Positions 37,909-44,796 of a stretch of 44,796 nt of DNA are shown piece after piece (positions within the stretch are counted from its first letter, which is position 1; each line of letters starts with the position of its first letter). The stretch is from Nocardioides luteus (GTDB taxonomy: Bacteria > Actinomycetota > Actinomycetes > Propionibacteriales > Nocardioidaceae): the NCBI RefSeq assembly GCF_014648595.1, contig NZ_BMRK01000019.1, positions 37,161 to 81,956 on the forward strand, written 5' to 3'. The position numbers were made by a program, and so were the translations under genes. Below the pieces are notes generated by a model. That model saw nothing but the letters and a program-made list of their open reading frames with translations. It ran no database searches and was not told where the DNA came from.

Positions 37909-38634
37909 ATGCTCGCCGACCTCGAAGTCGTCCACGTCCTGGCTGCTGCACTCGTCGCGTACTCCCTCTACGCTGCCGTGGTCTCGACGACGACGGGACT
38001 CAAGGCTCGCCGTCTGGGTCGTCCTTCCGTGGACGCCGCCCACGAGGCCCTCTGCGCGAGCCGTGGCTGGACCTACACGGTCGAGGACGAGGATCTCCCG
38101 GCGCGTTTTCAAGCGATGCCGACAAGCATGGACGCGCTGACTCCTGAACCCCGGGCGGTGCATGTGGTCACCGGCACCCATGCGGGACTGTCGTTCCTCT
38201 CCTACGAGCACCGGTCATGGTCGCGCCATTCGATCGAGCCTCACGTCTACCGGCATCAGACCGCGCGGCTCCACGTGGTCGCGTTCGATCTCGACCACCT
38301 CCACCCGTGGCTCCACCTCCGACCCGTGCCCCGGCCGGCGGGCCCGCTGTCCCGGCTGCGCTCCCGCACCGCGGGCCCGTTCGAGCGCGCCTACGCCGTG
38401 GAGACGACCCGCAGGTCTTTCTCCACGGCGGTGCTTCACGACGAGATGCGCGCGCACCTGCTCCGCACCGGAGCGCGCTACCAGTTCGACGGCACCTGGT
38501 TGGTCATGGTCGTTGACGGGCCGGCGCGAGCGGACCAGCTGGACGCTCGTCTCGCCGACCTCACCACGTTCCTCGACCTCGTGCCCGGTCACCTGCTGTG
38601 GCGCGGCAGGCCGAACGGTAGGCCGAGCCGATAG
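37909..38634 (+). CDS. Unknown membrane-anchored protein
   Basis: This 241-residue protein has one N-terminal hydrophobic segment (about 8-29, [23 protein letters not shown]) followed by a soluble, probably cytoplasmic, alpha/beta domain. That domain contains [54 protein letters not shown] and a C-terminal [17 protein letters not shown]. Many His and Arg residues are present but no known catalytic motif. I do not recognise the family; the overall pattern recalls uncharacterised actinobacterial proteins that share the 'FLDLVP' ending. It is divergent from the clpP operon and 9 bases ahead of the dehydrogenase gene. Confidence 0.65.
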   Translation: MLADLEVVHVLAAALVAYSLYAAVVSTTTGLKARRLGRPSVDAAHEALCASRGWTYTVEDEDLPARFQAMPTSMDALTPEPRAVHVVTGTHAGLSFLSYEHRSWSRHSIEPHVYRHQTARLHVVAFDLDHLHPWLHLRPVPRPAGPLSRLRSRTAGPFERAYAVETTRRSFSTAVLHDEMRAHLLRTGARYQFDGTWLVMVVDGPARADQLDARLADLTTFLDLVPGHLLWRGRPNGRPSR

Positions 38635-38637
38635 GTT
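38632..38637 (+). promoter_or_regulatory. Candidate -10 box, leaderless start of the dehydrogenase gene
   Basis: TAGGTT overlaps the stop of the preceding gene and ends 6 nt before GTG 38644. Confidence 0.45.
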
Positions 38638-38643
38638 GCGGTC

Positions 38644-39594
38644 GTGCGCTGCGTGATTCTGGACGACTATCAGGACGTGGCGACGACGTACGCCGCATGG
38701 GACTCGCTCGATGGAGTGGAGGTCACCTCGCTGACCGGCCACCTCGAACCGGACGCGCTCGTCGAGGCGCTCGACGGAGTCGAGATCGTGGTCGCGATGC
38801 GGGAGCGTACGCCGTTCCCGGCCGCCGTCTTGGAGCGGCTGTCGGCACTGAAGCTGCTGGTCACGACCGGGATGCGCAACGCCTCGATCGACCTGGCGGC
38901 CGCCGCACGGCAGCAGGTCACGGTCTGCGGCACCGAGTCGAGCCCGCACCCGCCGGTCGAGCTGACCTGGGCGCTGATCCACGCGCTGACCCGCCATCTC
39001 GTGACCGAGACCACCGGCCACGGCTGGCAGCGGACCGTCGGAACCGACCTGCACGGACGCACCCTCGGCCTGGTCGGGCTCGGCAAGATCGGCAGCCGGG
39101 TCGCGGCCGTGGGGCAGGCGTTCGGGATGGACGTGATCGCCTGGAGCCCCCATCTCACCGCCGAGCGCGCCGAGCCCGTCGGGGTGCGGGCGGTCGACAA
39201 GGCGACGCTCTTCGCGACCAGTGACATCGTCTCGCTCCACCTGGTCCTCTCCGAGGCCACCCGACACGTCGTCGGACACGCCGAGCTGGCCTCGATGAAG
39301 CCCACCGCCCACCTGGTCAACACCTCCCGCGCCGGGCTCGTCGACACCGACGCGCTGGTCGCTCACCTCGGCTCCGGCACGATCGCCGGCGCCGGCCTGG
39401 ACGTCTTCGACGTCGAGCCGCTCCCGGCCGACGACGTGCTCCGCCATCTCCCGAACGTGGTCACGACGCCTCACCTCGGCTACGTCACCGAGGACAACTA
39501 CCGCCGCTTCTACGGCGGCGCGGTCGAGGACATCGCCGCCTGGCTGGCCGGGGACCCGGTCCGCACCCTCACGCCGAAGGAGTCCGATGCCTGA
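38644..39594 (+). CDS. D-2-hydroxyacid dehydrogenase family protein
   Basis: This 316-residue NAD(P)-dependent oxidoreductase has the N-terminal substrate domain (MRCVILDDYQDVATTYAAWDSL, as in many actinobacterial and proteobacterial homologues), the Rossmann motif GLVGLGKIGSRVAAVGQAFGM near 141-161 and the catalytic trio: Arg in NTSRAGLVD, Glu in DVFDVEPLP and His in TTPHLGYVT. The substrate may be a 2-hydroxy acid from amino-acid or glyoxylate metabolism; it cannot be assigned. It overlaps the start of the broken solute-binding gene by 8 bases, so both were probably one operon. Confidence 0.88.
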   Translation: MRCVILDDYQDVATTYAAWDSLDGVEVTSLTGHLEPDALVEALDGVEIVVAMRERTPFPAAVLERLSALKLLVTTGMRNASIDLAAAARQQVTVCGTESSPHPPVELTWALIHALTRHLVTETTGHGWQRTVGTDLHGRTLGLVGLGKIGSRVAAVGQAFGMDVIAWSPHLTAERAEPVGVRAVDKATLFATSDIVSLHLVLSEATRHVVGHAELASMKPTAHLVNTSRAGLVDTDALVAHLGSGTIAGAGLDVFDVEPLPADDVLRHLPNVVTTPHLGYVTEDNYRRFYGGAVEDIAAWLAGDPVRTLTPKESDA

Positions 39595-40314
39595 CCCGCT
39601 CCCCCGGGCTGCCGAGCTGGCCCCGACCGGCACGCTGCGCGCCTCGATCAACCTCGGCAACCCCGTCCTCGCCCAAGGCACCCTCGACGCTCCGGCGGGC
39701 GTCACCGTGGACATCGCCCGAGAGGTCGCGCGGCGCCTCGGCGTCCCGGTCTCGCTCCAGTGCTTCGACGCCGCGCGGAAGTCCTTCGAGGCGCTGCGCA
39801 CCGGCGCCGCCGACATCGCGTTCCTCGCCGTCGAGCCCGCGCGGGCGGCCGAGGTCGAGTTCACCGAGCCGTACGTCCTCATCGAAGGCGTCTACGCCGT
39901 CCCCGCCGACTCCCCGATCCGCAGCGCCGACGACGTCGACCGTCCCGGCGTAGCGTACGTGTCGGGGTGAAGGAGGGCTCGGCCTACGACCTGTTCCTGA
40001 CCCGCAGCCTGCGGAACGCCGAGGTGGTCCGCGGCACCGACGGCATCGACGTCTTCCGCGAGCACGGGCTCGAGGTCGCCGCCGGGATCCGGCAGCCGCT
40101 GACCCGGCACGTCACCGCCGATCCCGGGCTACGACTGCTCGAGCCGCGCTTCATGCAGATCCGCCAGGCCGTGGCGACCGGTCGGGACCACAGCCCGGAG
40201 ACGGTGGACTTCCTTCAGGACCTGGTCGAGGAGCTGAAGTCGGACGGACGGATCGCCGAGTCGCTGGCCCGATCCGGGCAGGACGCCACCGTCGCGACCC
40301 CGCGCCGCGTCTAG
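39587..40314 (+). pseudogene. Frameshifted amino-acid-type solute-binding protein gene
   Basis: The first frame (39587-39970) encodes 127 residues that look like the N-terminal lobe of a family 3 solute-binding protein (GTLRASINLGNPVLAQ, GVTVDIAREVARRLGVPVSL, SFEALRTGAADIAFLAVEPARAAEVEFTEPYVLIEGVYAV), then a stop. The second lobe continues in another frame (VGVKEGSAYDLFLTRSLRNAEVVR to 40314). The break coincides with a tandem 5-bp duplication, GCGTAGCGTA, at 39948-39957; removing one copy restores GVRVGVKEGSAYD. No signal peptide is visible, as in a cytoplasmic-looking subgroup of this family. It is either a recent pseudogene or a sequencing error. Confidence 0.85.
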
Positions 40315-40326
40315 CGCGGACGCCGC

Positions 40327-40944
40327 TCAGCGCGGGGTCGCGGCCTGCAGCCAGATCGCGGTGCAGGTCTGCCTGGCCTCGTCGAGCGCACCCGTCGAGA
40401 TCTTGGACGCCTGGTAGAAGCTGCGCTCGATCATCCAGCACAGCGCCCGGGCCAGCGCCTGTGCATCGGTGGGGGCCGTACCGGCCGGGACCCCGCCGCG
40501 CTGCAGGACGTCGGCGATCGCCTCGATGGAGACCTCGGCGGCCTCGGCCCAGACCTGGTCGATGGCCGGGACCGTCGAGGCCAGGTCCACGGCCATGCGC
40601 ATCACCAGCCCGTGCTCACGCCAGAGTTGGGCGGTGACCTCCAGCGCGACGCTGATGGACTCCTCGACCGACCGGCTCTCGTCACGCGCGGCACCGGCCG
40701 ACTTCTCCCGCAGCACCTGCGCGGTGCGCGCGACCAGCGCCGCGAGCACCTCCTGCTTGGAGCCGAAGTAGAAGTAGAGCGCCCCGCGGGTGATCCCGGC
40801 CGCCTCGGCGATGTCACCGACCGTGACGTCGGCATAGCCGGTCGTGGCCAGCAGCTCCTCGGCGGAGTCCAGGATCTGCTGCTCGCGCAGGTCCCCCTTG
40901 CGTACCGCCGGCGCCGTTCGGCGCGAGGGCCAGGACTTGGTCAC
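40327..40944 (-). CDS. TetR-family transcriptional regulator
   Basis: This 205-residue repressor has an N-terminal helix-turn-helix (REQQILDSAEELLATTGYADVTVGDIAEAAGITRGALYFYFGSKQEVLAAL, about 20-70) and a helical ligand domain with WREHGLVMRMAVDLASTVPAIDQVW. GTG 40944 has AGGGGAG about 6 nt upstream. It lies 45 bases after the SDR gene on the same strand. The double palindrome at 41859-41905, before the SDR gene, is its likely operator, giving autoregulation of the pair. The ligand is probably the SDR substrate or product. Confidence 0.9.
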   Translation of the reverse strand: MTKSWPSRRTAPAVRKGDLREQQILDSAEELLATTGYADVTVGDIAEAAGITRGALYFYFGSKQEVLAALVARTAQVLREKSAGAARDESRSVEESISVALEVTAQLWREHGLVMRMAVDLASTVPAIDQVWAEAAEVSIEAIADVLQRGGVPAGTAPTDAQALARALCWMIERSFYQASKISTGALDEARQTCTAIWLQAATPR

Positions 40945-40989
40945 CGTCTCCCCTGACTGTCGTTTCTGCGAGGTGGCCTAGGTGGTGGC

Positions 40990-41841
40990 CTACGTGGCGG
41001 CGAGCTGGGCGCCGTCGGCGAAGTCCGTGCTCCGGGAGAGTTCCTCCCACTGCCGGATGTCGTCGTCGACGGCCGTACGCGCCGCGCCGATCAGCCTCAG
41101 CGCGTCGGAGCCCAGCACCAGGTGGGCCGGCGGCTGCGGCTCCTCCAGTATCGCCAGCACCGCCTCGGCCGCCTTGACCGGGTTGCCGAGCTGATTGCCG
41201 TCGGCCTTCAGCCGCGCAGCCCGGATCGGCTCGAACAGGTCGTCGTAGTCGGAGATGGTGCGCTCCGCGCGGGTCATCGAGCGGCCTGCCCAGTCGGTGC
41301 GGAAGGAGCCCGGCTCGATCGCGGTGACGTGGATCCCGAAGGAGGCGACCTCCTTGCGCAGGCTCTCCAGCATGCCCTCGACCGCGAACTTGCTGGCGCA
41401 GTAGGCGGACATCCCCGGGACGGCCATCAGACCGGCCATCGAGGTCACCACCATCAGATGACCGCTGCGACGCTTCCGCATGTAGGGCAGCGCTGCCTGC
41501 AGGGTCGCCGCGACACCGAAGACGTTGGTGGCGAACTGCGCTCGCATCTCCGCCAGCGGCGTCTCCTCGAAGACACCCTCGACGCCGTAGCCGGCGTTCG
41601 CGATCACCACGTCGATCGGTCCGACGGTGGACTCGACGTCGGCGATCGTGGCGCCGACCGCGTCGTCGTCGGTGACGTCGAGCAGGCGCGCGTGGGCGCG
41701 GTCGGCGGCGAGCGCCTCGAAGTCGGTCGCGTCACTGCTCCTACGCACCGTGCCGACGACACGGTGGCCGGCGTCCAACGCTGCGGTCGCGAACGCGCGC
41801 CCCAGCCCGCTGCTCACGCCGGTGATCAGAAATGTCTTCAT
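40990..41841 (-). CDS. Short-chain dehydrogenase/reductase
   Basis: This 283-residue SDR has the cofactor loop TGVSSGLGRA at 7-16, a basic residue after strand 2 (TVRRSSD) that suggests NADP preference, D-V-T-D near 57, NAGYG near 87-91, the catalytic Ser in VVTSMAG and Y-CAS-K near 148-152. GGAGGAA precedes the ATG by 3 nt. It resembles the actinobacterial oxidoreductases regularly paired with TetR repressors; the substrate is unknown. It is first in an operon with the TetR gene. Confidence 0.92.
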   Translation of the reverse strand: MKTFLITGVSSGLGRAFATAALDAGHRVVGTVRRSSDATDFEALAADRAHARLLDVTDDDAVGATIADVESTVGPIDVVIANAGYGVEGVFEETPLAEMRAQFATNVFGVAATLQAALPYMRKRRSGHLMVVTSMAGLMAVPGMSAYCASKFAVEGMLESLRKEVASFGIHVTAIEPGSFRTDWAGRSMTRAERTISDYDDLFEPIRAARLKADGNQLGNPVKAAEAVLAILEEPQPPAHLVLGSDALRLIGAARTAVDDDIRQWEELSRSTDFADGAQLAAT

Positions 41842-41858
41842 CGTTCCTCCACTGGTCT

Positions 41859-41905
41859 CTTACTTGACACAGTGTCGACTTAAAATCGACGCTGTGTCAA
41901 GTAAG
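41859..41905. promoter_or_regulatory. Double TetR-type operator upstream of the SDR-tetR operon
   Basis: Arms 41859-41878 and 41886-41905 are inverted copies of 20 bp with one mismatch, separated by CTTAAAA. Each arm contains its own 15-bp palindrome, TTGACACAGTGTCGA and TCGACGCTGTGTCAA. So the site offers two dimer-binding sites in mirror arrangement, and both overlap a TTGACA -35-like hexamer. Confidence 0.75.
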
Positions 41906-42003
41906 CCGTTGCGGAGGCACGCGAGCCGGGTCACCGACACCGCCCCGGCGGTCTCGGCATCGGTTCGCAGCTGCTCGTCGTAGGCCTTCAGCGCGGCGAG
42001 AAA
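41906..42003 (-). pseudogene. Possible remnant of a GNAT acetyltransferase N-terminus
   Basis: On the minus strand one frame encodes LAALKAYDEQLRTDAETAGA followed by VSVTRLACLRNG, with nearly every third position G or C. It has no start codon and runs directly into the TetR operator. From memory this resembles the first 30 residues of actinobacterial GNAT proteins (AYDEQLRTDAET...VTRLGPLRL). I read it as a fragment left by a deletion; the match is short and could be chance. Confidence 0.3.
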
Positions 42004-42108
42004 CCAACGTCGAAAAATGTCGCCGGAGCGTGTAGTTATCCGGCCTCCGGCTCCGTTCCCTTCACGAATGGCGCTCACCAGGAGCGCTCGAAGTGGAAAG
42101 GTGAAGAC

Positions 42109-42552
42109 ATGCCTCGCTACCTGATGATCCTCGACTACCAGAGCGGCAACGACGAGACTCCCGGCGGGATGGCCGGCTGGAAGCCGGACGAGGTGCAGGC
42201 TCACATGAGCTACTACGAGGCGCTCAACAAGGCGCTGACCGAGTCCGGCGAGCTGGTGGCCGTGGAGGCGCTGACGCCACCAGACCAGGCGTTCGTGGTG
42301 ACCTCCGACGGCACCGACAAGACCGTGACCGACGGTCCGTTCCAGGAGTTCAAGGAGTGGGTCGCCGGCTACATGATCGTCGATGCCGAGACCGAGGAGC
42401 GCGCCCTGGAGATCGCCGGGCTCTACTCCGCTGCGCCCGGCGCCGGCGGTCGGGCGATCCAGCAGCCGATCCAGGTGCGGCGGATGTACCACGGCATCGA
42501 CGGCTCCGCGCTCGAGGACACCATCGCCTTCGGCGAGGCGAACATCGAGTGA
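42109..42552 (+). CDS. YCII/DGPF-domain protein
   Basis: This 147-residue protein of the YCII-related fold has the start MPRYLMILDYQ and the family motif VTDGPFQEFKEWVAGYMIVDAETEERALEIAGLYSAAPG (about 72-110). Its stop overlaps the GTG of a sigma-factor gene. DGPF proteins next to ECF42 sigma factors are a known conserved pair in actinobacteria, where they are thought to be targets or partners of the sigma factor; the biochemical role is not established. AGGTGAAG precedes the ATG. The gap 42004-42108 contains TGTCGC and CGTCGA sequences that could be an ECF-type -35, which is only a guess. Confidence 0.85.
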   Translation: MPRYLMILDYQSGNDETPGGMAGWKPDEVQAHMSYYEALNKALTESGELVAVEALTPPDQAFVVTSDGTDKTVTDGPFQEFKEWVAGYMIVDAETEERALEIAGLYSAAPGAGGRAIQQPIQVRRMYHGIDGSALEDTIAFGEANIE

Positions 42553-43799
42553 GCGCGTCGATCCCCGACGACCTGCTGCGTGACCTCACGCCGCAGGTCG
42601 TCGCCGTGGTCACCCGGCGCTGTGGCGACTTCGACGCCGCCGAGGACGCCGTCCAGGAGGCCCTGATCGAGGCGCTGCGCATCTGGACGGAGCGCGGCGT
42701 ACCCGAGCAGCCCCGCGGCTGGCTGATCACCACCGCCGTGCGCCGGCTCGTCGACGCCAAGCGCAGCGAGGCACGCCGGCGGGACCGCGAGCGGGCCGAC
42801 CGGCTCGCCGAGCCCGACGGGCAGGAGACGTACGCAGCCGACGACTCGCTCGACGTCCTGCTGCTGTGCTGCCACCCCAGCCTCACTCCGGCGTCGGCGG
42901 TCGCGCTGACCCTGCGGGCTGTCGGCGGGCTCACCACCCGGGAGATCGCGCGCGCCTACCTCGTCCCGGAGAAGACGATGGCGCAGCGGATCTCGCGGGC
43001 GAAGGCGACGCTCAAGGGCCGCTCGCTCGGCATCGACGGCACCGCCGACCTCGCCGCCCGGATCCCGGCGATGCTGAAGGTGCTCTATCTGCTCTTCAAC
43101 GAGGGGTACGTCGCGTCCGAGGGTGAGCACCTGCAGCGGGTCGACCTGTGCGCGGAGGCGATCCGGCTGACCCGGATGGCCCACCGCGCGCTCGCCCGGA
43201 TGACCGGGAGCGCCCATGGTGAGCTCGGTGGGCTGCTGGCTCTGATGCTGCTCCTCGACGCCCGCCGGCCTGCCCGAGTCGACGCTCACGGTGCGGTGGT
43301 GCCGCTCGCCGACCAGGACCGCAGCCTGTGGCGTCGCGAGACGAGCCGGGAGGGCATCTCGCTGGTCGACTCGATCGTCGGCACCGGGCGTCCCGGCACC
43401 TACCAGATCCAGGCCGCCATCGCCGCGCTGCACAACCGCGCCGCCTCCGCGGAGGAGACCGACTGGCTGCAGATCGCCGCGCTCTACGGGCTGCTGGAGA
43501 AGGTGGCTCCCGGGCCGATCGTGACGCTCAACAAGGCGGTGGCGGTCGGGTACGCCGACGGCCCGGTCCCCGCGCTCGCGCTGATCGACGGACTGGTCCG
43601 CGACCGCGCTGCTGACGGGGATGCCGGCTTCGCCGACCATCCCCGGCTGCCGGCCGTGCGCGCCCACCTGCTGGAGCTCGCGGGCGACCTGGACGGTGCT
43701 GCCGCTGCGTACGACCTGGCCGCGGCGCGGGCCACCAACCTCGCCGAGCGGCGCTTCCTGATCTCGAAGGCCGCGGCGCTGCGCGATGCGCGCTGCTGA
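42549..43799 (+). CDS. ECF42-like RNA polymerase sigma factor with C-terminal extension
   Basis: This 416-residue protein is twice the length of a normal ECF sigma factor. The sigma2 region (about 8-75) has RRCGDFDAAEDAVQEALIEALRIW and GWLITTAVRRLVDAKRSEARRRDRE; the sigma4 region (about 112-165) has LTPASAVALTLRAVGGLTTREIARAYLVPEKTMAQRISRAKATL. The remaining 240 residues (MLKVLYLLFNEGYVASEG to the end) form the helical, TPR-like extension typical of group ECF42, which replaces an anti-sigma factor. GTG 42549 overlaps the stop of the DGPF gene. Function is probably regulation of DGPF genes, including its own operon. Confidence 0.9.
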   Translation: MSASIPDDLLRDLTPQVVAVVTRRCGDFDAAEDAVQEALIEALRIWTERGVPEQPRGWLITTAVRRLVDAKRSEARRRDRERADRLAEPDGQETYAADDSLDVLLLCCHPSLTPASAVALTLRAVGGLTTREIARAYLVPEKTMAQRISRAKATLKGRSLGIDGTADLAARIPAMLKVLYLLFNEGYVASEGEHLQRVDLCAEAIRLTRMAHRALARMTGSAHGELGGLLALMLLLDARRPARVDAHGAVVPLADQDRSLWRRETSREGISLVDSIVGTGRPGTYQIQAAIAALHNRAASAEETDWLQIAALYGLLEKVAPGPIVTLNKAVAVGYADGPVPALALIDGLVRDRAADGDAGFADHPRLPAVRAHLLELAGDLDGAAAAYDLAAARATNLAERRFLISKAAALRDARC

Positions 43800-43824
43800 T
43801 GCCTACTGAGAACCGTTCTCTGGC

Positions 43825-43830
43825 TAGGCT
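43825..43830 (+). promoter_or_regulatory. Candidate -10 box, leaderless start of map
   Basis: TAGGCT followed by a 6-nt gap to GTG 43837. Confidence 0.5.
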
Positions 43831-43836
43831 GTCTCT

Positions 43837-44604
43837 GTGATCGAACTGCGCACGCCGACCCAGATCGAGCAGATGAAGCCTGCCGGCCGCTTCGTGGCCG
43901 ATGTCCTGACAGCTCTCCGCGAGCACGCCGCCGTGGGTGTGAACCTGCTCGAGCTGGACGAGCTCGCGCACAAGATGATCAAGGACCGCGGCGCGGAGTC
44001 GTGCTACATCGACTACCACCCGAGCTTCGGCGCGATGCCGTTCGGCAAGGTGCTGTGCACCTCGGTCAACGACGGCGTGCTGCACGGCCTGCCCTTCGAC
44101 TACAAGCTCGCCGACGGCGACCTGCTCAGCGTCGACTTCGCCGCCAGCGTCGACGGGTGGGTCGCCGACTCCGCCCTCTCCGTGGTCGTCGGCACCCCGC
44201 GCCAGGAGGACCTCGACCTCATCGAGACCACCACCCAGGCGCTCGCCGCCGGCATCGACGCCGCCCGGGTCGGCAACAAGGTCGGCGACATCTCCCACGC
44301 GATCGCCAGCGTCGCGCGCGAGAAGGGCCTCAAGATCAACACCCAGTTCGGTGGCCACGGCGTCGGCCGCACCATGCACGGCGACCCCCACATCGCCAAC
44401 GACGGCCGCCCCGGCCGCGGCTTCAAGCTGCAGCCCGGCCTGGTCATCGCGATCGAGCCGTGGTTCCTGCACACCACCGACGAGATCTACACCGACAAGG
44501 ACGGCTGGACCCTCCGGAGCGTCGACGGCTCCCGCGGAGCCCACATGGAGCACACCGTCGCGGTCACCGACGACGGCCCCCTCATCCTCACCGCCCGCGA
44601 CTGA
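43837..44604 (+). CDS. map: Methionine aminopeptidase, type I
   Basis: This enzyme removes the N-terminal Met of new proteins. The 255-residue protein has the type I fold and all metal ligands: Asp in LSVDFAAS and in VADSALSV, His in GHGVGRTMHGDP, Glu in IAIEPWF and Glu in HMEHTVAVTDDGP, plus the substrate His in NDGVLHGLPFD. It begins VIELRTPTQIEQMKPAG, close to the family start, and lacks the SH3-binding N-terminal extension seen in some actinobacterial paralogues. It is monocistronic and followed by a repeat array. Confidence 0.96.
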   Translation: MIELRTPTQIEQMKPAGRFVADVLTALREHAAVGVNLLELDELAHKMIKDRGAESCYIDYHPSFGAMPFGKVLCTSVNDGVLHGLPFDYKLADGDLLSVDFAASVDGWVADSALSVVVGTPRQEDLDLIETTTQALAAGIDAARVGNKVGDISHAIASVAREKGLKINTQFGGHGVGRTMHGDPHIANDGRPGRGFKLQPGLVIAIEPWFLHTTDEIYTDKDGWTLRSVDGSRGAHMEHTVAVTDDGPLILTARD

Positions 44605-44614
44605 TCACTCCCCC

Positions 44615-44796
44615 GCCGAGCCGTCAGTTATGGTGGCCGAAACGGCACCTGTGACGGCCGAGACGTCAGTTCTGTCGTCCGAGATGGCACCTTGGTCGGC
44701 CGAGACGTCGCTTCGGTCGGTCGAGATGGCAGCCCGCTGCCGTCTCGACCGACGTACCTGCCGTCTCGGCCGACGTACCTGCCGTCTCGGCCGACG
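44615..44796. repeat. Array of 21-bp units turning into inverted units, cut by the window end
   Basis: Six units of 21 bp start at 44615, 44636, 44657, 44678, 44699 and 44720 (for example GCCGAGACGTCAGTTCTGTC). Units 1, 3 and 5 carry GTCAGTT/GTCGCTT, while units 2, 4 and 6 carry GGCACCT/GGCAGCC. The last unit folds into a hairpin, after which inverted units (GACGTACCTGCCGTCTCGGC) repeat every 21 bp to the window end. The consensus CGAGRCGTCA with a GGTCGG linker is shared with the array at 30447. Confidence 0.88.
44718..44749 (+). terminator. Terminator-like hairpin after map, at the centre of the 21-bp array
   Basis: GGTCGAGATGGCAG and CTGCCGTCTCGACC form a 14-bp stem with one T-G wobble and the loop CCCG. 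It marks the point where direct units change to inverted units. Confidence 0.65.

Noticed and set aside
42004-42108. ECF42-specific promoter before the DGPF gene
   Set aside because: CGTCGA and TGTCGC sequences are present, but they are short and I cannot align them to a firm consensus with a -10, so I list no promoter.

Overview
The window looks like chromosomal DNA of a high-GC actinobacterium, most likely of the Nocardioides type (Propionibacteriales). The grounds are very high third-position GC, frequent GTG starts, WhiA, RbpA and a ClgR-type regulator, and the order uvrC-rapZ-yvcK-whiA-gap-pgk-tpiA-secG with ctaA/ctaB-tkt-tal nearby, which is the arrangement known from Mycobacterium and Streptomyces. 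This assignment comes from gene content, not from a search. I see no rRNA, tRNA, insertion sequence, CRISPR array or prophage, and no gene-free stretch longer than about 260 bases.

Layout. 1-2362: small accessory genes (a truncated unknown, an S24-like protein, a TPMT-like methyltransferase, a PPOX-fold protein and a VOC protein). 2618-6439: a two-gene ABC transporter joined to heme A synthase (ctaA), facing heme O synthase (ctaB). 6611-12233: an overlapping sugar-phosphate operon, tkt-tal-pgi-pgl, without the zwf-opcA pair that usually lies inside it. 12234-14880: a DUF559 nuclease-like gene and a secreted endonuclease, separated and bordered by arrays of one 32-bp repeat. 14882-23803: rbpA, secG, tpiA, pgk, gap, whiA, yvcK, rapZ, uvrC. 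23861-29097: a very large secreted GH92 alpha-mannosidase and its divergent LacI repressor, with palindromic operators between them, set between uvrC and the Rieske/uvrA block. 29158-34877: a TPR protein, a Rieske lipoprotein, uvrA with a LexA box, and a metallo-beta-lactamase-fold hydrolase. 34882-36004: two tandem paralogous membrane-anchored Ser/Pro/Thr/Glu-rich proteins. 36161-37857: a ClgR/PopR-type regulator facing a two-gene clpP operon. 37909-44604: a membrane protein, a D-2-hydroxyacid dehydrogenase, a frameshifted solute-binding-protein gene, a TetR/SDR pair with a double operator, a YCII/DGPF protein with an ECF42-like sigma factor, and map. 44615 to the end is another repeat array.

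The most interesting locus is 36161-37857. The regulator ends in Ala-Leu-Ala-Ala and has a perfect GTTCGC-N5-GCGAAC box upstream, and a second box of the same type precedes the clpP operon. The first ClpP has an intact Ser-His-Asp triad. The second has Gly at the Ser position and Gln at the His position, so it looks like a catalytically dead partner subunit. This resembles the clpP3-clpP4/PopR system of Streptomyces, with one subunit converted to a pseudo-protease.

A second theme is repeat arrays at the ends of transcription units. A 32-bp family occurs three times, a 21-bp family occurs twice as direct units running into a terminator-like hairpin followed by inverted units, and a 16-18 bp family lies between ctaA and ctaB. 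Within several arrays two unit variants tend to alternate. A third theme is leaderless initiation: at least ten genes have a TANNNT hexamer 6-7 nt before the start codon, leaving no room for a ribosome-binding site.
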